64,000 bases of DNA, taken from assembly GCA_947588705.1 (NCBI GenBank), contig CANPYT010000004.1:1-64000 (forward strand), read 5' to 3'. Made by a program: the position numbers and the translations under genes. The notes beneath the pieces are model-generated. The model had not been told where the DNA came from, did no database searches, and saw only the letters and a program-made list of their open reading frames with translations. Each line of letters opens with the position of its first letter. The first letter of the stretch is position 1. This stretch comes from an uncultured Acetatifactor sp. Its GTDB lineage: Bacteria > Bacillota > Clostridia > Lachnospirales > Lachnospiraceae. Shown here piece by piece: positions 35,608 through 44,515 of this stretch.

Positions 35608-37377
35608 TTAATCCAACTTGATCACCCGGTTTTTCCCGGCATCCTTTGCCATATATAACGCTTTATCTACCCGGCTGCACATCTTATCCGCAGACTCGCC
35701 GGGATTCATTCTGGTCACGCCCACGCTGACTGTCTGGTGCCCAGCCTTCTCAAAGACTATCTCCGCAAATTTCCGACGGACCTTTTCCGCCGCATCCAGC
35801 ACTGCCGCCATACCGTTTCCGATCAGCAGCATCATAAATTCCTCGCCACCCCATCTTCCCACAGAGGTCTCCGGAATCTCCTGGGCCACCTGCTGCATCA
35901 CATCAGACAGCGCAATAATAACTTCGTCCCCTTCCTTATGCCCGTAGGTATCGTTTACCCGCTTAAAATTGTCGATATCCAACATGATCAGGTGGATCCT
36001 CTCATCCCCTGTTCCGTTGGCCGCCTCCTCCAGGGCATTCTTGATCCTCCGCTCGATCTCGGCGCGGTTATACAGCCGGGTCAGGCCATCTGTGATCGCC
36101 GTGAGGGAAAGGATCTGGTTCATGGCTTCCAGCTCCGCGGTCGATGCCTCGATAAAGGATACGAAACGCCAGATCATGGGAATCTTATCCAGCTTCTGGA
36201 ACACAGGCCCCCGGAAATCTACTTTTTCCTGGGTTTTCGGCTCTCCCTCCCGCATGGCCGCGATCACCAGCGTAACGTTAAAGTTCAACATGATGTCGTC
36301 TATGCGGATAAACTCTCCGTGCGTATAAAAGCCTGCGGTCGGCGCTACCTCTTTAAACATCACCGTCTCTTTGCTGATGTTCGTGTCTCCCCAAAACGCC
36401 TTTCTGGCCGCGCAGGAAAAAGTCTCTATCACCTCCGGCTGAAAATCCGCGATTTTCTGACCGTCCATCCGAATACTGCTCAGGATCGTCTCCGGATCTC
36501 CATACGCGATCTTCACATACGCGTCCTCTTCCATGTCCGAGGACATAACGAGAGAATCATCGTCGTTCACCGCCAGAGGGCAACGCAGGATATTCAGTCC
36601 ATCCCGCTCCAGGAACAGCGGGAACTCCAGCGTATTGGAAAAAAAGTTCTCGTTCTTCTCTATATTTAAAAACCTCTTGTACACCTCGAAAGCGGGCTTG
36701 CCGTCCAGCTCGTACAGCACTTCCTTATCGGCTTTCGTGATATGGAACCTTCTCTTCAAAGGTTTCCAGCCGGATATGAACCTGCTGTACGCGTGAAAAT
36801 CTTTCCCTCCCATCAGGAGAAACACTATGCCATGCTCCAGAAAGCCGTTCCCCTTGGAAAACACACCGGCGGACTCATCATCCATGTTAGGGTTGAACGC
36901 GCCCCCGCCAAACACCTGGATCCCCTTCTTCAGCGTACTCATCTCATCACAAAAGCCGCGCATGGACATATCCATGATCGTTGCCAGCATCTCTACGGAA
37001 TTGACCCATGGATTCTCCTCACAGCAGCGTTTCAGCCCATCCACAGCATCCTTGTAATTTTCTTCAAGAAACGGGAACTGCAGCAGGAGCATCTGCGTAG
37101 TCTCATACTCAAAGACAGTACACATAAGGATGATCTTTGCCTCCGCCAGCACTCCATCCAGTATATTGGCATTTGAAGTGCAGCCAAAGTACAAAGCCTC
37201 CGGCATCTCCCTGTCCAAGATCTCACATACATGCATAATGCGCGATTTATCCATGTCCTCTGTAAAAAGGCGGAAAACTATCTTGTAAACCGTATTCCTA
37301 TCGCACCATTGGCGAATTTCCTCCAGTTCCTTCTCAAAGTTTTTGTCATTGTCGTAAGTCAGGTGAAATTGTTTCAA
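35608..37377 (-). CDS. FIST-domain diguanylate cyclase
   Basis: A 589-residue cytoplasmic protein. Residues 25-390 match the FIST N and C sensory domains (EALYFGCTSNANILDG, FGGGAFNPNMDDESAGVF, GFYTHGEFI), thought to bind small ligands such as amino acids. Residues 425-589 are a GGDEF domain with the active motif GGEEF (510-514) in GRWGGEEFMMLL and DIDNFKRVNDTYGHKEGD upstream. No RxxD inhibitory site precedes the motif. It should make c-di-GMP in response to a small molecule. AAGGAG precedes the ATG. Confidence 0.9.
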   Translation of the reverse strand: MKQFHLTYDNDKNFEKELEEIRQWCDRNTVYKIVFRLFTEDMDKSRIMHVCEILDREMPEALYFGCTSNANILDGVLAEAKIILMCTVFEYETTQMLLLQFPFLEENYKDAVDGLKRCCEENPWVNSVEMLATIMDMSMRGFCDEMSTLKKGIQVFGGGAFNPNMDDESAGVFSKGNGFLEHGIVFLLMGGKDFHAYSRFISGWKPLKRRFHITKADKEVLYELDGKPAFEVYKRFLNIEKNENFFSNTLEFPLFLERDGLNILRCPLAVNDDDSLVMSSDMEEDAYVKIAYGDPETILSSIRMDGQKIADFQPEVIETFSCAARKAFWGDTNISKETVMFKEVAPTAGFYTHGEFIRIDDIMLNFNVTLVIAAMREGEPKTQEKVDFRGPVFQKLDKIPMIWRFVSFIEASTAELEAMNQILSLTAITDGLTRLYNRAEIERRIKNALEEAANGTGDERIHLIMLDIDNFKRVNDTYGHKEGDEVIIALSDVMQQVAQEIPETSVGRWGGEEFMMLLIGNGMAAVLDAAEKVRRKFAEIVFEKAGHQTVSVGVTRMNPGESADKMCSRVDKALYMAKDAGKNRVIKLD

Positions 37378-37582
37378 TTCTGCACTCCTTATTCCAGTTG
37401 AACAAATGATAAATGGTAACAGATATGCCGCTTTTCCCCGCCGTTCCTTATATACAATTTATTAATAATATTGTACTACAAATCCGTCCATATTGAAATA
37501 GATAATTTACCAAATAATACAAAATATCTTATTTTTATTATATTCTTATTAAAATTGCCTGTTTCTATACCATCGCAGACTG

Positions 37583-39298
37583 TCAGCGCCGCACGTCCAT
37601 GCGTACCAGCTCCCTGCAGCGGTTCAGCGCCGCATAAAGCTCCTGCCTCCGGGGCATGGCAAGATTTCCCGGGATATCCCCGCCGCAGAACGCGGCAAAA
37701 CCTTTCTCTTCCACTCCCTTATACAAGTTTTCCACAGCTTCGCGCAGGGTACGATTTCCATCAAAAACATGCAGCTTCATATATTTCAACATATGTGCCA
37801 GCGTTGTCAACTGTTCCGGGTCCGTCAGCTGCTCCACACACCGCATATCCACCGTCTCCCGGTTGATGGAAAAGCCATCCAGCCCCATCGTCTTCATCTT
37901 GATACGGTCGTCTTTCGCAAAACCGGGATCCCGTCTTATCACCCGCCGGAAAGAGAGCTTGGGAGCTTTCTCCGGTTCCTCCGGCGCCAGCGGAAACAGC
38001 CTTGCCTCCCGCTTGGCCGTTTCCGTGATCTCCGCCGGGCAGTATCGGTTCATCTGGACCACACAGTCCGCCTTGTGAAAATAGGAGCCGGAACTGCCGG
38101 CCACCAGGATCGTGGAGATCCCCCAGTTCTCATAAAGCTCCCGCACCCTGTCGATAAAGGGAATGATCGGCTCCACATCCCGGCTGACCACTCTCTGCAT
38201 CAGCTCATCCCGGATCATAAAGTTAGTGGCGCTGGTATCCTCGTCGATCAGGAAAAGGCCGGACTCCATCTCCATAGCTTCCACCGTAGCCGCCGCCTGG
38301 GAGGTACTCCCGCTGGCATCCTCCGTGGAGAAACAGGAGGTGTCCCTGCCGTTTGGCAGGTTGCGGATAAACATGGAAATGTCCACATTCTGAATACTTC
38401 TGCCATCCTCCGCCCGAAGCTTCATGGCTGTTGCATCCGTGATCACATATTCCCTGCCGTCCCCGGCAATATGATCGTAAACCCCCAGCTCCAACGCTTC
38501 CAGCAGTGTCGATTTGCCATGGTATCCTCCGCCCACGATCAGCGTGACGCCCTTTTTGATCCCCATGCCTTTCAAAGGGCCATGGTGGGGCAGTTCCATC
38601 GTCACCTCCATGGAAGCGGGCGACCGGAAAACCACCGCCTCCTTCATGGGCAGAGACGATACGCCGGATTTTCGGGGCAGGACGGAACCGTTTCCCACAA
38701 AAGCAACCAGGCCAAGCTCCCCCAGCTTCTCCCGGATATACTGCCGGTCATCCGCAAGGTCTGCCACCGCCTCCGGTTCTCCCCGCCCGCAGGAACTGTA
38801 AAGCAGGGTCTGCCTGACACACACAGGAAGGAAGTCGAACAGGATCTTCTGAAGCTCACCGGAATTGATGGTCCTGCCGTTGGCCGGAAACCCTATCTCC
38901 ATGCGAAGGGTAAGATCGCCGCTTGCCGGGTCCACGGTACAGGCGCTGCGGTCCAGCACTTCCTGCCCCGGCTGGCTGACGCCTAAAAGGCCGCTCTTCC
39001 CGGATCCCTTTGCCTTGAAAGAATACTCTTTTATCTTCGCCGCCACCCGCCGCAATAGATAGTCCTGAAACGCGATCCGCCTGTGTTCCGAGGCATAAAG
39101 TTCCCTGTCAAACCCTGCCACCCTGCCCGGCAGGATCAGGCTCACTTTGGAGGGCGATGCAAAGGGATCGCCCTGTACATGATCGATGGACAATACATAC
39201 TGCTGGAACTGATATTTTCCCTTTGTGTCTTTATAGGCCGGATAACTCCTATGATCGATCTGACGCAGCAGATTCTGTAACTCCGCAGCTGATTTCAT
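37583..39298 (-). CDS. ABC-class P-loop ATPase (COG3044 type)
   Basis: A 571-residue soluble protein of the predicted ABC-class ATPase family. Walker A is GGGYHGKSTLLEALE (about 249-263). Further motifs are EYVITDATAMKLRAEDGRS, CFSTEDASGSTSQAA (a signature-like stretch) and SGLFLIDEDTSATNFM (Walker B region). These proteins have no membrane domain and an unsettled role. The start follows GAGGAG. Immediately upstream lie 21 copies of an 11-bp repeat, an odd 5' region for such a gene. Confidence 0.85.
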   Translation of the reverse strand: MKSAAELQNLLRQIDHRSYPAYKDTKGKYQFQQYVLSIDHVQGDPFASPSKVSLILPGRVAGFDRELYASEHRRIAFQDYLLRRVAAKIKEYSFKAKGSGKSGLLGVSQPGQEVLDRSACTVDPASGDLTLRMEIGFPANGRTINSGELQKILFDFLPVCVRQTLLYSSCGRGEPEAVADLADDRQYIREKLGELGLVAFVGNGSVLPRKSGVSSLPMKEAVVFRSPASMEVTMELPHHGPLKGMGIKKGVTLIVGGGYHGKSTLLEALELGVYDHIAGDGREYVITDATAMKLRAEDGRSIQNVDISMFIRNLPNGRDTSCFSTEDASGSTSQAAATVEAMEMESGLFLIDEDTSATNFMIRDELMQRVVSRDVEPIIPFIDRVRELYENWGISTILVAGSSGSYFHKADCVVQMNRYCPAEITETAKREARLFPLAPEEPEKAPKLSFRRVIRRDPGFAKDDRIKMKTMGLDGFSINRETVDMRCVEQLTDPEQLTTLAHMLKYMKLHVFDGNRTLREAVENLYKGVEEKGFAAFCGGDIPGNLAMPRRQELYAALNRCRELVRMDVRR

Positions 39299-39325
39299 TT
39301 TCTCCTCATTTCCTTTCTCTCCTGA

Positions 39326-39556
39326 TCTTTTCTTGATCTTTTCCTGGTCTTTTCTTGGCCTTTTCTTGGCCTTTTCCTGGTCTTTTCTTAGCCTTTTCTT
39401 GGCCTTTTCTTGGCCTTTTCCTGGCCTTTTCCTGGCCTTTTCTTGGCCTTTTCCTGGCCTTTTCCTGGTCTTTTCTTAGCCTTTTCTTGGCCTTTTCTTG
39501 GCCTTTTCTTGGCCTTTTCTTGGCCTTTTCTTGGCCTTTTCCTGGCCTTTTCTTGG
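39326..39556. repeat. 11-bp minisatellite, 21 copies
   Basis: Twenty-one contiguous units of [CT]CTTTTC[CT]TGG fill 231 bp with only C/T changes at positions 1 and 7 plus a TTAG variant in units 6 and 14 and TTGA in unit 1. It begins 28 bases upstream of the ATPase start. On that gene's strand each unit reads CCAAGAAAAGG. The ORFs 39355..39567 and 39410..39643 are translations of the repeat and not genes. Confidence 0.95.
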
Positions 39557-39680
39557 CCTGCTTTTGATGTATTGCTCGGAATGGCTCCTTCAGGGGAAAT
39601 ACATCTCGTTCATTATAAACGTTATTTTTTTATAAATCAATAGCTTTACGCCCATGCTTCCCAATGATACAATAGGATTC

Positions 39681-39835
39681 GTAACAGTTCAGCCAGCCGC
39701 CTGATTTGACGGAAAATCGTGCTCGCACGAATTTTCCGTCATGTCTGGCGGCTGGGAGCACCATTTCATGGGCAAGGGTAGGCGCACAGCGCCGGAAAAC
39801 GCGGCTTCGGGAATGGCGCGGGGCTGAACTGTTAC
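39681..39835 (+). mobile_element. IS66-type MITE, copy R4 (full length, with target duplication)
   Basis: A 155-bp element with perfect 14-bp inverted ends GTAACAGTTCAGCC/GGCTGAACTGTTAC. The flanks TAGGATTC (39673-39680) and CAGGATTC (39836-39843) match at 7 of 8 bases. Inside, CCAGCCGCC/GGCGGCTGG encloses the hairpin GACGGAAAAT...ATTTTCCGTC. It carries no ORF of its own. It lies just before the MATE gene, and the 39299-39903 gap holds only this and the minisatellite. Confidence 0.85.
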
Positions 39836-39903
39836 CAGGATTCAATAAGCATTGGCCGGCAAAAAAGCGGATCTTGCCCCGGCCTGTAAAATGGAGAATA
39901 CAT

Positions 39904-41280
39904 ATGGCTTCACATGTGAAAAATATGACGGAGGGAAAACCCGCCTCCCTGATCTTGACCTTTGCCCTGCCCCTGATGGCCGGGAATGTATTCCAACAGC
40001 TTTATACGGTAGTAGACACCATGGTGGTGGGAAAATTCCTGGGCGTCAACGCCCTGGCCGCCCTCGGCGCCACGGACTGGATAAACTGGATGATGCTTGG
40101 CATCATTCAGGGTTTTACCCAGGGATTTGCCATTCTCATGGCCCAGGAATTTGGCGCCGGGCAGCAGGAGCGATTGCGGAAGGTCATCGGCAGCTCCGCG
40201 CTGCTCTCCCTCTATTCTTCTGTCCTCCTGCTGCTGTTCGGACAGCTTGCCGCCCGCCCCGTCCTAAAACTGCTTCAGACTCCGGACGCGATCATGGCGG
40301 GGAGCCTGCTCTACCTGCGGATCATGTTCCTTGGGGTTCCCATAGTGATGGCCTATAACCTGCTGGCCTGCATCCTCCGCTCCCTGGGCGATGGCAAAAC
40401 GCCGCTCCATGCCATGATCGTTGCATCTTTAACCAACATCGCCCTGGATCTGATTTTCGTTATGGCGCTTCATTGGGGAATTGCCGGTGCGGCCGCAGCC
40501 ACCCTGATCGCCCAGCTGATATCCGGTCTGTACTGCCTGTACCATATTATGAAAATAGATTTTTTAAAGATGGAAAAAGAAGATTTCCGCTTCCAAAGCG
40601 CCCTGTACGGCAAGCTTCTGGCCCTCGGAGCTCCTATGGCCTTCCAGAATTGTATTATCGCCGTCGGCGGAATGATCGTCCAATTCGTGGTCAACGGCTT
40701 CGGCGTACTGTTCATCGCCGGTTTTACCGCTACCAACAAGCTCTATGGGATCCTTGAGATCGCGGCCACATCCTATGGCTACTCCATGATCACCTACGTC
40801 GGCCAGAACCTGGGCGCCGGAAAGAGCCGCCGCATCCGTCAGGGTCTGCGGGCGGCCCTGGCCATCGCCACCGTTACTTCTATTGCGATTGCACTGATCA
40901 TGCTGATATTCGGCCGGTTTATCTTAAGCTGGTTTATTTCCGGTACCCCGGAGGAGGTAGAACAGACCATGCAGGTGGCTTATTTTTATCTTTCCATCAT
41001 GAGCGTCTGCCTCCCTATCCTGTATCTTCTCCATGTGGTACGCTCTACCATACAGGGCATGGGAAATACCTTTCTCCCCATGCTCTCCGGCATTATGGAA
41101 TTTACCATGCGCACCCTCACCGCCCTGCTGCTCCCCCTTGCCATCGGGGAGATCGGCATCTTCTTTGCGGAGATCGCCGCCTGGGCCGGAGCGGATGTGG
41201 TGCTGGTGGTCAGCTACTTCTCTGTGGCGCACAAGCTGCCCGCTGAGCCTGATCCCGAGCCTTCCCTTCCTGCCCTTTGA
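39904..41280 (+). CDS. MATE family efflux transporter
   Basis: A 458-residue MATE protein with about twelve membrane helices in two similar halves (first half around MAGNVFQQLYTVVDTMVVGKFLG, second around LGAPMAFQNCIIAVGGMIVQF). MATE pumps expel drugs or metabolites using a Na+ or H+ gradient. The ORF opens at 39706 inside the MITE, but GGAG seven bases before the ATG at 39904 and the normal family N-terminus decide the start. MITE copies stand on both sides of the gene (R4 and R5). Confidence 0.9.
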   Translation: MASHVKNMTEGKPASLILTFALPLMAGNVFQQLYTVVDTMVVGKFLGVNALAALGATDWINWMMLGIIQGFTQGFAILMAQEFGAGQQERLRKVIGSSALLSLYSSVLLLLFGQLAARPVLKLLQTPDAIMAGSLLYLRIMFLGVPIVMAYNLLACILRSLGDGKTPLHAMIVASLTNIALDLIFVMALHWGIAGAAAATLIAQLISGLYCLYHIMKIDFLKMEKEDFRFQSALYGKLLALGAPMAFQNCIIAVGGMIVQFVVNGFGVLFIAGFTATNKLYGILEIAATSYGYSMITYVGQNLGAGKSRRIRQGLRAALAIATVTSIAIALIMLIFGRFILSWFISGTPEEVEQTMQVAYFYLSIMSVCLPILYLLHVVRSTIQGMGNTFLPMLSGIMEFTMRTLTALLLPLAIGEIGIFFAEIAAWAGADVVLVVSYFSVAHKLPAEPDPEPSLPAL

Positions 41281-41281
41281 G

Positions 41282-41398
41282 GATTTGTCGTAACAGTTCA
41301 GCCAGCCGCCATTTCATGAGCAAAGGCAGGCGCACAGCGCCGGAAAGCGCGTAAGCGCGGCTTTACGAACGGCGCGGACTGAACTGTTACGATTTGTC
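41282..41398 (+). mobile_element. IS66-type MITE, copy R5, with exact 8-bp target duplication
   Basis: The 101-bp element (41290-41390) has perfect 12-bp inverted ends GTAACAGTTCAG/CTGAACTGTTAC and is flanked by GATTTGTC at 41282-41289 and 41391-41398. It keeps the GCGC-rich small hairpins but lacks the long internal hairpin present in R1, R3 and R4. GTAA ends plus an 8-bp duplication match the IS66 family. No transposase is encoded here. Confidence 0.9.
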
Positions 41399-41413
41399 TA
41401 AAATCCTGACACA

Positions 41414-43483
41414 TTAAGGCTGCCTGCTTTTCTCCAGGGAGAACACCCTCACCCCGTACTTTTCCACCTCTATCCTGCCGGATACCGGCGAGCGTTCCAG
41501 CAGATCCGTAAGTTCCGTCCGCAATGTCACCTCCGCCGTCTCCGGCAGGTAATTTAACACGAACAGATACCGCTTTCCATTCTTCTCCCGAACGGCAAGT
41601 TCGCACCCGGCGGGCAAAGTTACTACATTCCCCCAAGGCTCCGCTATGCCCAGCTTCCGCAGAAAGACGGACGCTGTGGCAGGGGGAAACGCACCGCCGA
41701 AGTAATAGGCCCGGCCTTTCCCGAACGTATTCCGGATCAGGGCCGGCGTTCCCGCATAATAGCCGGAGGTATAGACGCCGAGCACTTCCGCGCCGTCTCC
41801 CACAGGCGAGAGCAGGTCATTGAATACCGGGGCCTCCACCTGAACTCCGTCCCAGTCCACCATACTCTGCCCCTGGTCCGGCGGAACAAAAGAATATTCC
41901 GGTATATCCGTTCCTGTCATCTGTGCCGCCAATCCGGGAAGGTAGTCGGTCACACATTTCCCGTTTTGGTCTTTGTACCCTGTGCGGCAGCCCATGACAA
42001 GCGTTCCTCCTGCCGCGACATAATCGTTTAACATTTTGGCCCTTTCCGTCGTCAGAATACTGGCATGAGGGTAAAACAAAACTTCATATCTGCCCAGTTC
42101 CTCCGGCGTGAGGGGATTTTCCAGGTAAACATAGTCAAAAGGCACATGAGCCTGCTGCAGCGCCACAAAAAGCCCGTTCTGGCTCACGCTTTCCACTCTT
42201 TCATGCCATCTGTCCACCCGGCAGTCCCAGATATTGTCATAATCCCGTAGAATGCCCACCTTTGCCTCATACCTGGAACCTGCCACCTCCCGGAGCTTCG
42301 CCACCTTATCGGAAACCTGCGTCACTTCACGCAGCCTTCTGTTTTCCCTGCCGGAATAATCCAGGATGCCGTGCCAGTAGATCTCCGTTCCAAACGTACA
42401 GGTCCGCCAGCGAAAATAACTGATATAATCCGCTCCGTGCGCTATGCTCTGCATAGTCCAGAGGGTGATCTGCCCCGGCCGGGGAGTTGGCGCCTCCATC
42501 CTCGTGTTCCAGCCGTTGGCGCCGCTCTGCTGTTCCATAATGCCAAAGACCGGAGAGACGGCGCGTACCTCCGCCAGGTTGCGGCTCCAATTCCTGTCCT
42601 TCATGGGATCCCCCGGATCATAACCGTCCAGGCAGTAAGCAAAGTTGGGATAGGAGTCATACATCAGCAGATCCAGGCTTTCCGCTTTCATCCGCTGGTA
42701 ATCGATATTGCCGAACATACCGTTAGTGGTGATAAAATCTCCCGGCTTACAGTATCTGCGGATGATGTCCGCCTGCTCCTTTGCAAAAGTACACACACTA
42801 TGGGAAATAAAGCGATAATAATCCAGCTGTTGATGGGGATTCGGCGAGTTGGTATTGGTCTTTCTCGGCACATAGACCTCCCCCCAGTCCGTGTAGGTCT
42901 GATTCCAGAACACAGTTCCCCATGCCCGGTTCAGGTTTTCCAGGGTGCCATAGCGCTCCCGGAGAAAAAGGCGAAACGCTTCGGTATCGCTCTCCGAATA
43001 AAAAGTATCGTTTTCACAGTTAAACTCGTTATCCAGCTGCCACCCTACAACAGCAGGATGCCTGCCATAGCGGGCGGCGGATCTCTCCACAATGTTCCGG
43101 CAGAGTTTCCTGTACACCGGTGAATTATAGTTATAATGCCGCCGGGAACCGTGGCAGATCGGATGCCCTTCCATATCCCTGTTCAGCACTTCCGGATATT
43201 TTTCCGTGAGCCATGCGGGCGGGGTCGCCGTAGGCGTACAGAAGATCACCTGCATCCCTTTCGCCTGAGCCAGATCCAAAAAGCTATCGAAAAACTCGTA
43301 AGTATACTCCCCTTCCCTGGGCTCCAGCTGGCTCCATGCAAACTCCGCCACCCTAACGGTCCTAAGTCCGGCAGCCAGCATTCTGTCCAGATCCTCCGGC
43401 CAGAGGCTCCGATCCCAATGTTCCGGGTAATAACAGACTCCCAAGTCTATCTTTTCCCCGTTGATCAACCTGCTTCCCTCCAC
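41414..43483 (-). CDS. GH42 beta-galactosidase
   Basis: A 689-residue glycoside hydrolase family 42 enzyme. The N-terminal barrel opens with LGVCYYPEHW. The acid/base Glu is in WQLDNEFNCEN and the nucleophile Glu in FGIMEQQSGANGW. Trimerisation and C-terminal beta domains follow. It cleaves terminal beta-galactosides such as galacto-oligosaccharides. No signal peptide, so cytoplasmic. Start taken at a GTG seven bases after AGGAGG, which lies in the last codons of the cupin gene. The pair is coupled. Confidence 0.9.
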   Translation of the reverse strand: MEGSRLINGEKIDLGVCYYPEHWDRSLWPEDLDRMLAAGLRTVRVAEFAWSQLEPREGEYTYEFFDSFLDLAQAKGMQVIFCTPTATPPAWLTEKYPEVLNRDMEGHPICHGSRRHYNYNSPVYRKLCRNIVERSAARYGRHPAVVGWQLDNEFNCENDTFYSESDTEAFRLFLRERYGTLENLNRAWGTVFWNQTYTDWGEVYVPRKTNTNSPNPHQQLDYYRFISHSVCTFAKEQADIIRRYCKPGDFITTNGMFGNIDYQRMKAESLDLLMYDSYPNFAYCLDGYDPGDPMKDRNWSRNLAEVRAVSPVFGIMEQQSGANGWNTRMEAPTPRPGQITLWTMQSIAHGADYISYFRWRTCTFGTEIYWHGILDYSGRENRRLREVTQVSDKVAKLREVAGSRYEAKVGILRDYDNIWDCRVDRWHERVESVSQNGLFVALQQAHVPFDYVYLENPLTPEELGRYEVLFYPHASILTTERAKMLNDYVAAGGTLVMGCRTGYKDQNGKCVTDYLPGLAAQMTGTDIPEYSFVPPDQGQSMVDWDGVQVEAPVFNDLLSPVGDGAEVLGVYTSGYYAGTPALIRNTFGKGRAYYFGGAFPPATASVFLRKLGIAEPWGNVVTLPAGCELAVREKNGKRYLFVLNYLPETAEVTLRTELTDLLERSPVSGRIEVEKYGVRVFSLEKSRQP

Positions 43484-43485
43484 GA

Positions 43486-43815
43486 TCACACCTCCTGCAC
43501 AAACTCCTGACGCATAGGCACAAATACATCCACCAATTTCCCGGCCTCCAGGCATTTCACCCCATGCGCCGCCCCACCGGGCATAAGCACACTGTCCCCC
43601 TTGTTCACGATCCGGGTCTCATCCCCGATGGTAAAAGCAAAACTGCCTTCCGCCACATAAGTGACCTGTACATGAGGATGGCTGTGAGTGTTTCCCACTG
43701 AACCGGCCTCAAAAGACACCTCGCACATCATGACTTCCTCATTGTACGCCATCACCTTTCTTGTAACTCCGGGTTCGCAGGGCGTGACCCTGCATTCTTC
43801 TTTTTTTACAAACAT
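43486..43815 (-). CDS. Small cupin-domain protein
   Basis: A 109-residue single-domain cupin. The metal-binding motif 1 is THSHPHVQVTYVAEGSF, and motif 2 includes PGGAAHGVKC. It resembles KdgF-type sugar-acid or auxiliary cupins acting on small carbohydrates. It lies directly upstream of, and probably coupled to, the GH42 gene, so a role in carbohydrate use is plausible. The substrate is unknown. Confidence 0.8.
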   Translation of the reverse strand: MFVKKEECRVTPCEPGVTRKVMAYNEEVMMCEVSFEAGSVGNTHSHPHVQVTYVAEGSFAFTIGDETRIVNKGDSVLMPGGAAHGVKCLEAGKLVDVFVPMRQEFVQEV

Positions 43816-43827
43816 ATCCTTCTCCTC

Positions 43828-44457
43828 CTATGGCCTCTCTCTGACTGCCCCTTTATAGTATACTCTGCACTCCTCCTGTATGTCCAGCTTCCCTCCGTTC
43901 AGGGAGAGCACGGACACAGCGCAGTTAGGCATAGGGATCCGCCAGAAATCCGCCAGCTTTACTCCCGCCAAAGGATTCAAAATACTCCGGTTCATAGCCC
44001 CGTGGCCAACGATCAGCACTGCCTGGAATTTTCCCTCCAGCGGAAGGATCCTGTCCCTCAGAAATTCCGCCGTCCTGCTGTACAGCTGCTGGAAGGATTC
44101 GCCTCCTGCAGGCGGTACATACTCCGACGGCGCACAGAAAAAACGATGTAGCGGATGCCCCGGATCCTGCTTCGCCCTGACGTAATCGGTTCCTTCCATA
44201 GGCCCAAAACCGATCTCCTTCAGCCGGTCATCCAAATACAGCGGCGTTTCCCGGCCGCCCAGTATAATCTGCGCCGTCTTCACCGCCCGGCAGAGCGGCG
44301 AGCTAAAGGCCGCCCCAAATTCCACATCGGCCAGCCCCTTTGCCGTCTCTTCCGCCAATTTTATCCCGTATTCGTTCAGCGGCAGGTCACAATGGCCTTG
44401 AAGCCTCCCTGCCTTATTTCCGTCCGTCTCCCCATGCCTCACCAGATAGATGTCCAT
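43828..44457 (-). CDS. Histidine phosphatase family protein
   Basis: A 209-residue branch-1 histidine phosphatase. The catalytic histidine lies in YLVRHGETDGN and the second conserved histidine in IVGHGAMNRS. SSPLCRAVKTAQI is the usual second arginine block. It resembles CobC/PhoE-type phosphatases. No cobalamin genes are near, so the substrate is open. It ends 12 bases before the cupin gene. Confidence 0.85.
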   Translation of the reverse strand: MDIYLVRHGETDGNKAGRLQGHCDLPLNEYGIKLAEETAKGLADVEFGAAFSSPLCRAVKTAQIILGGRETPLYLDDRLKEIGFGPMEGTDYVRAKQDPGHPLHRFFCAPSEYVPPAGGESFQQLYSRTAEFLRDRILPLEGKFQAVLIVGHGAMNRSILNPLAGVKLADFWRIPMPNCAVSVLSLNGGKLDIQEECRVYYKGAVRERP

Positions 44458-44515
44458 GTGCCTTCCTGTTTCTTCCTTCCAAGATTGTTTTTAGATCCCG
44501 CACTCCGTTTCCCTT

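Noticed and set aside
37769-38986. 405-residue ORF opposite the ABC-class ATPase gene
   Set aside because: Shadow frame of a gene with intact P-loop motifs.
39355-39643. Two overlapping ORFs coding for repeated AFSWPFLGLFL
   Set aside because: They translate the 11-bp minisatellite. Three units make 33 bp, so an apparently periodic protein results without any gene.
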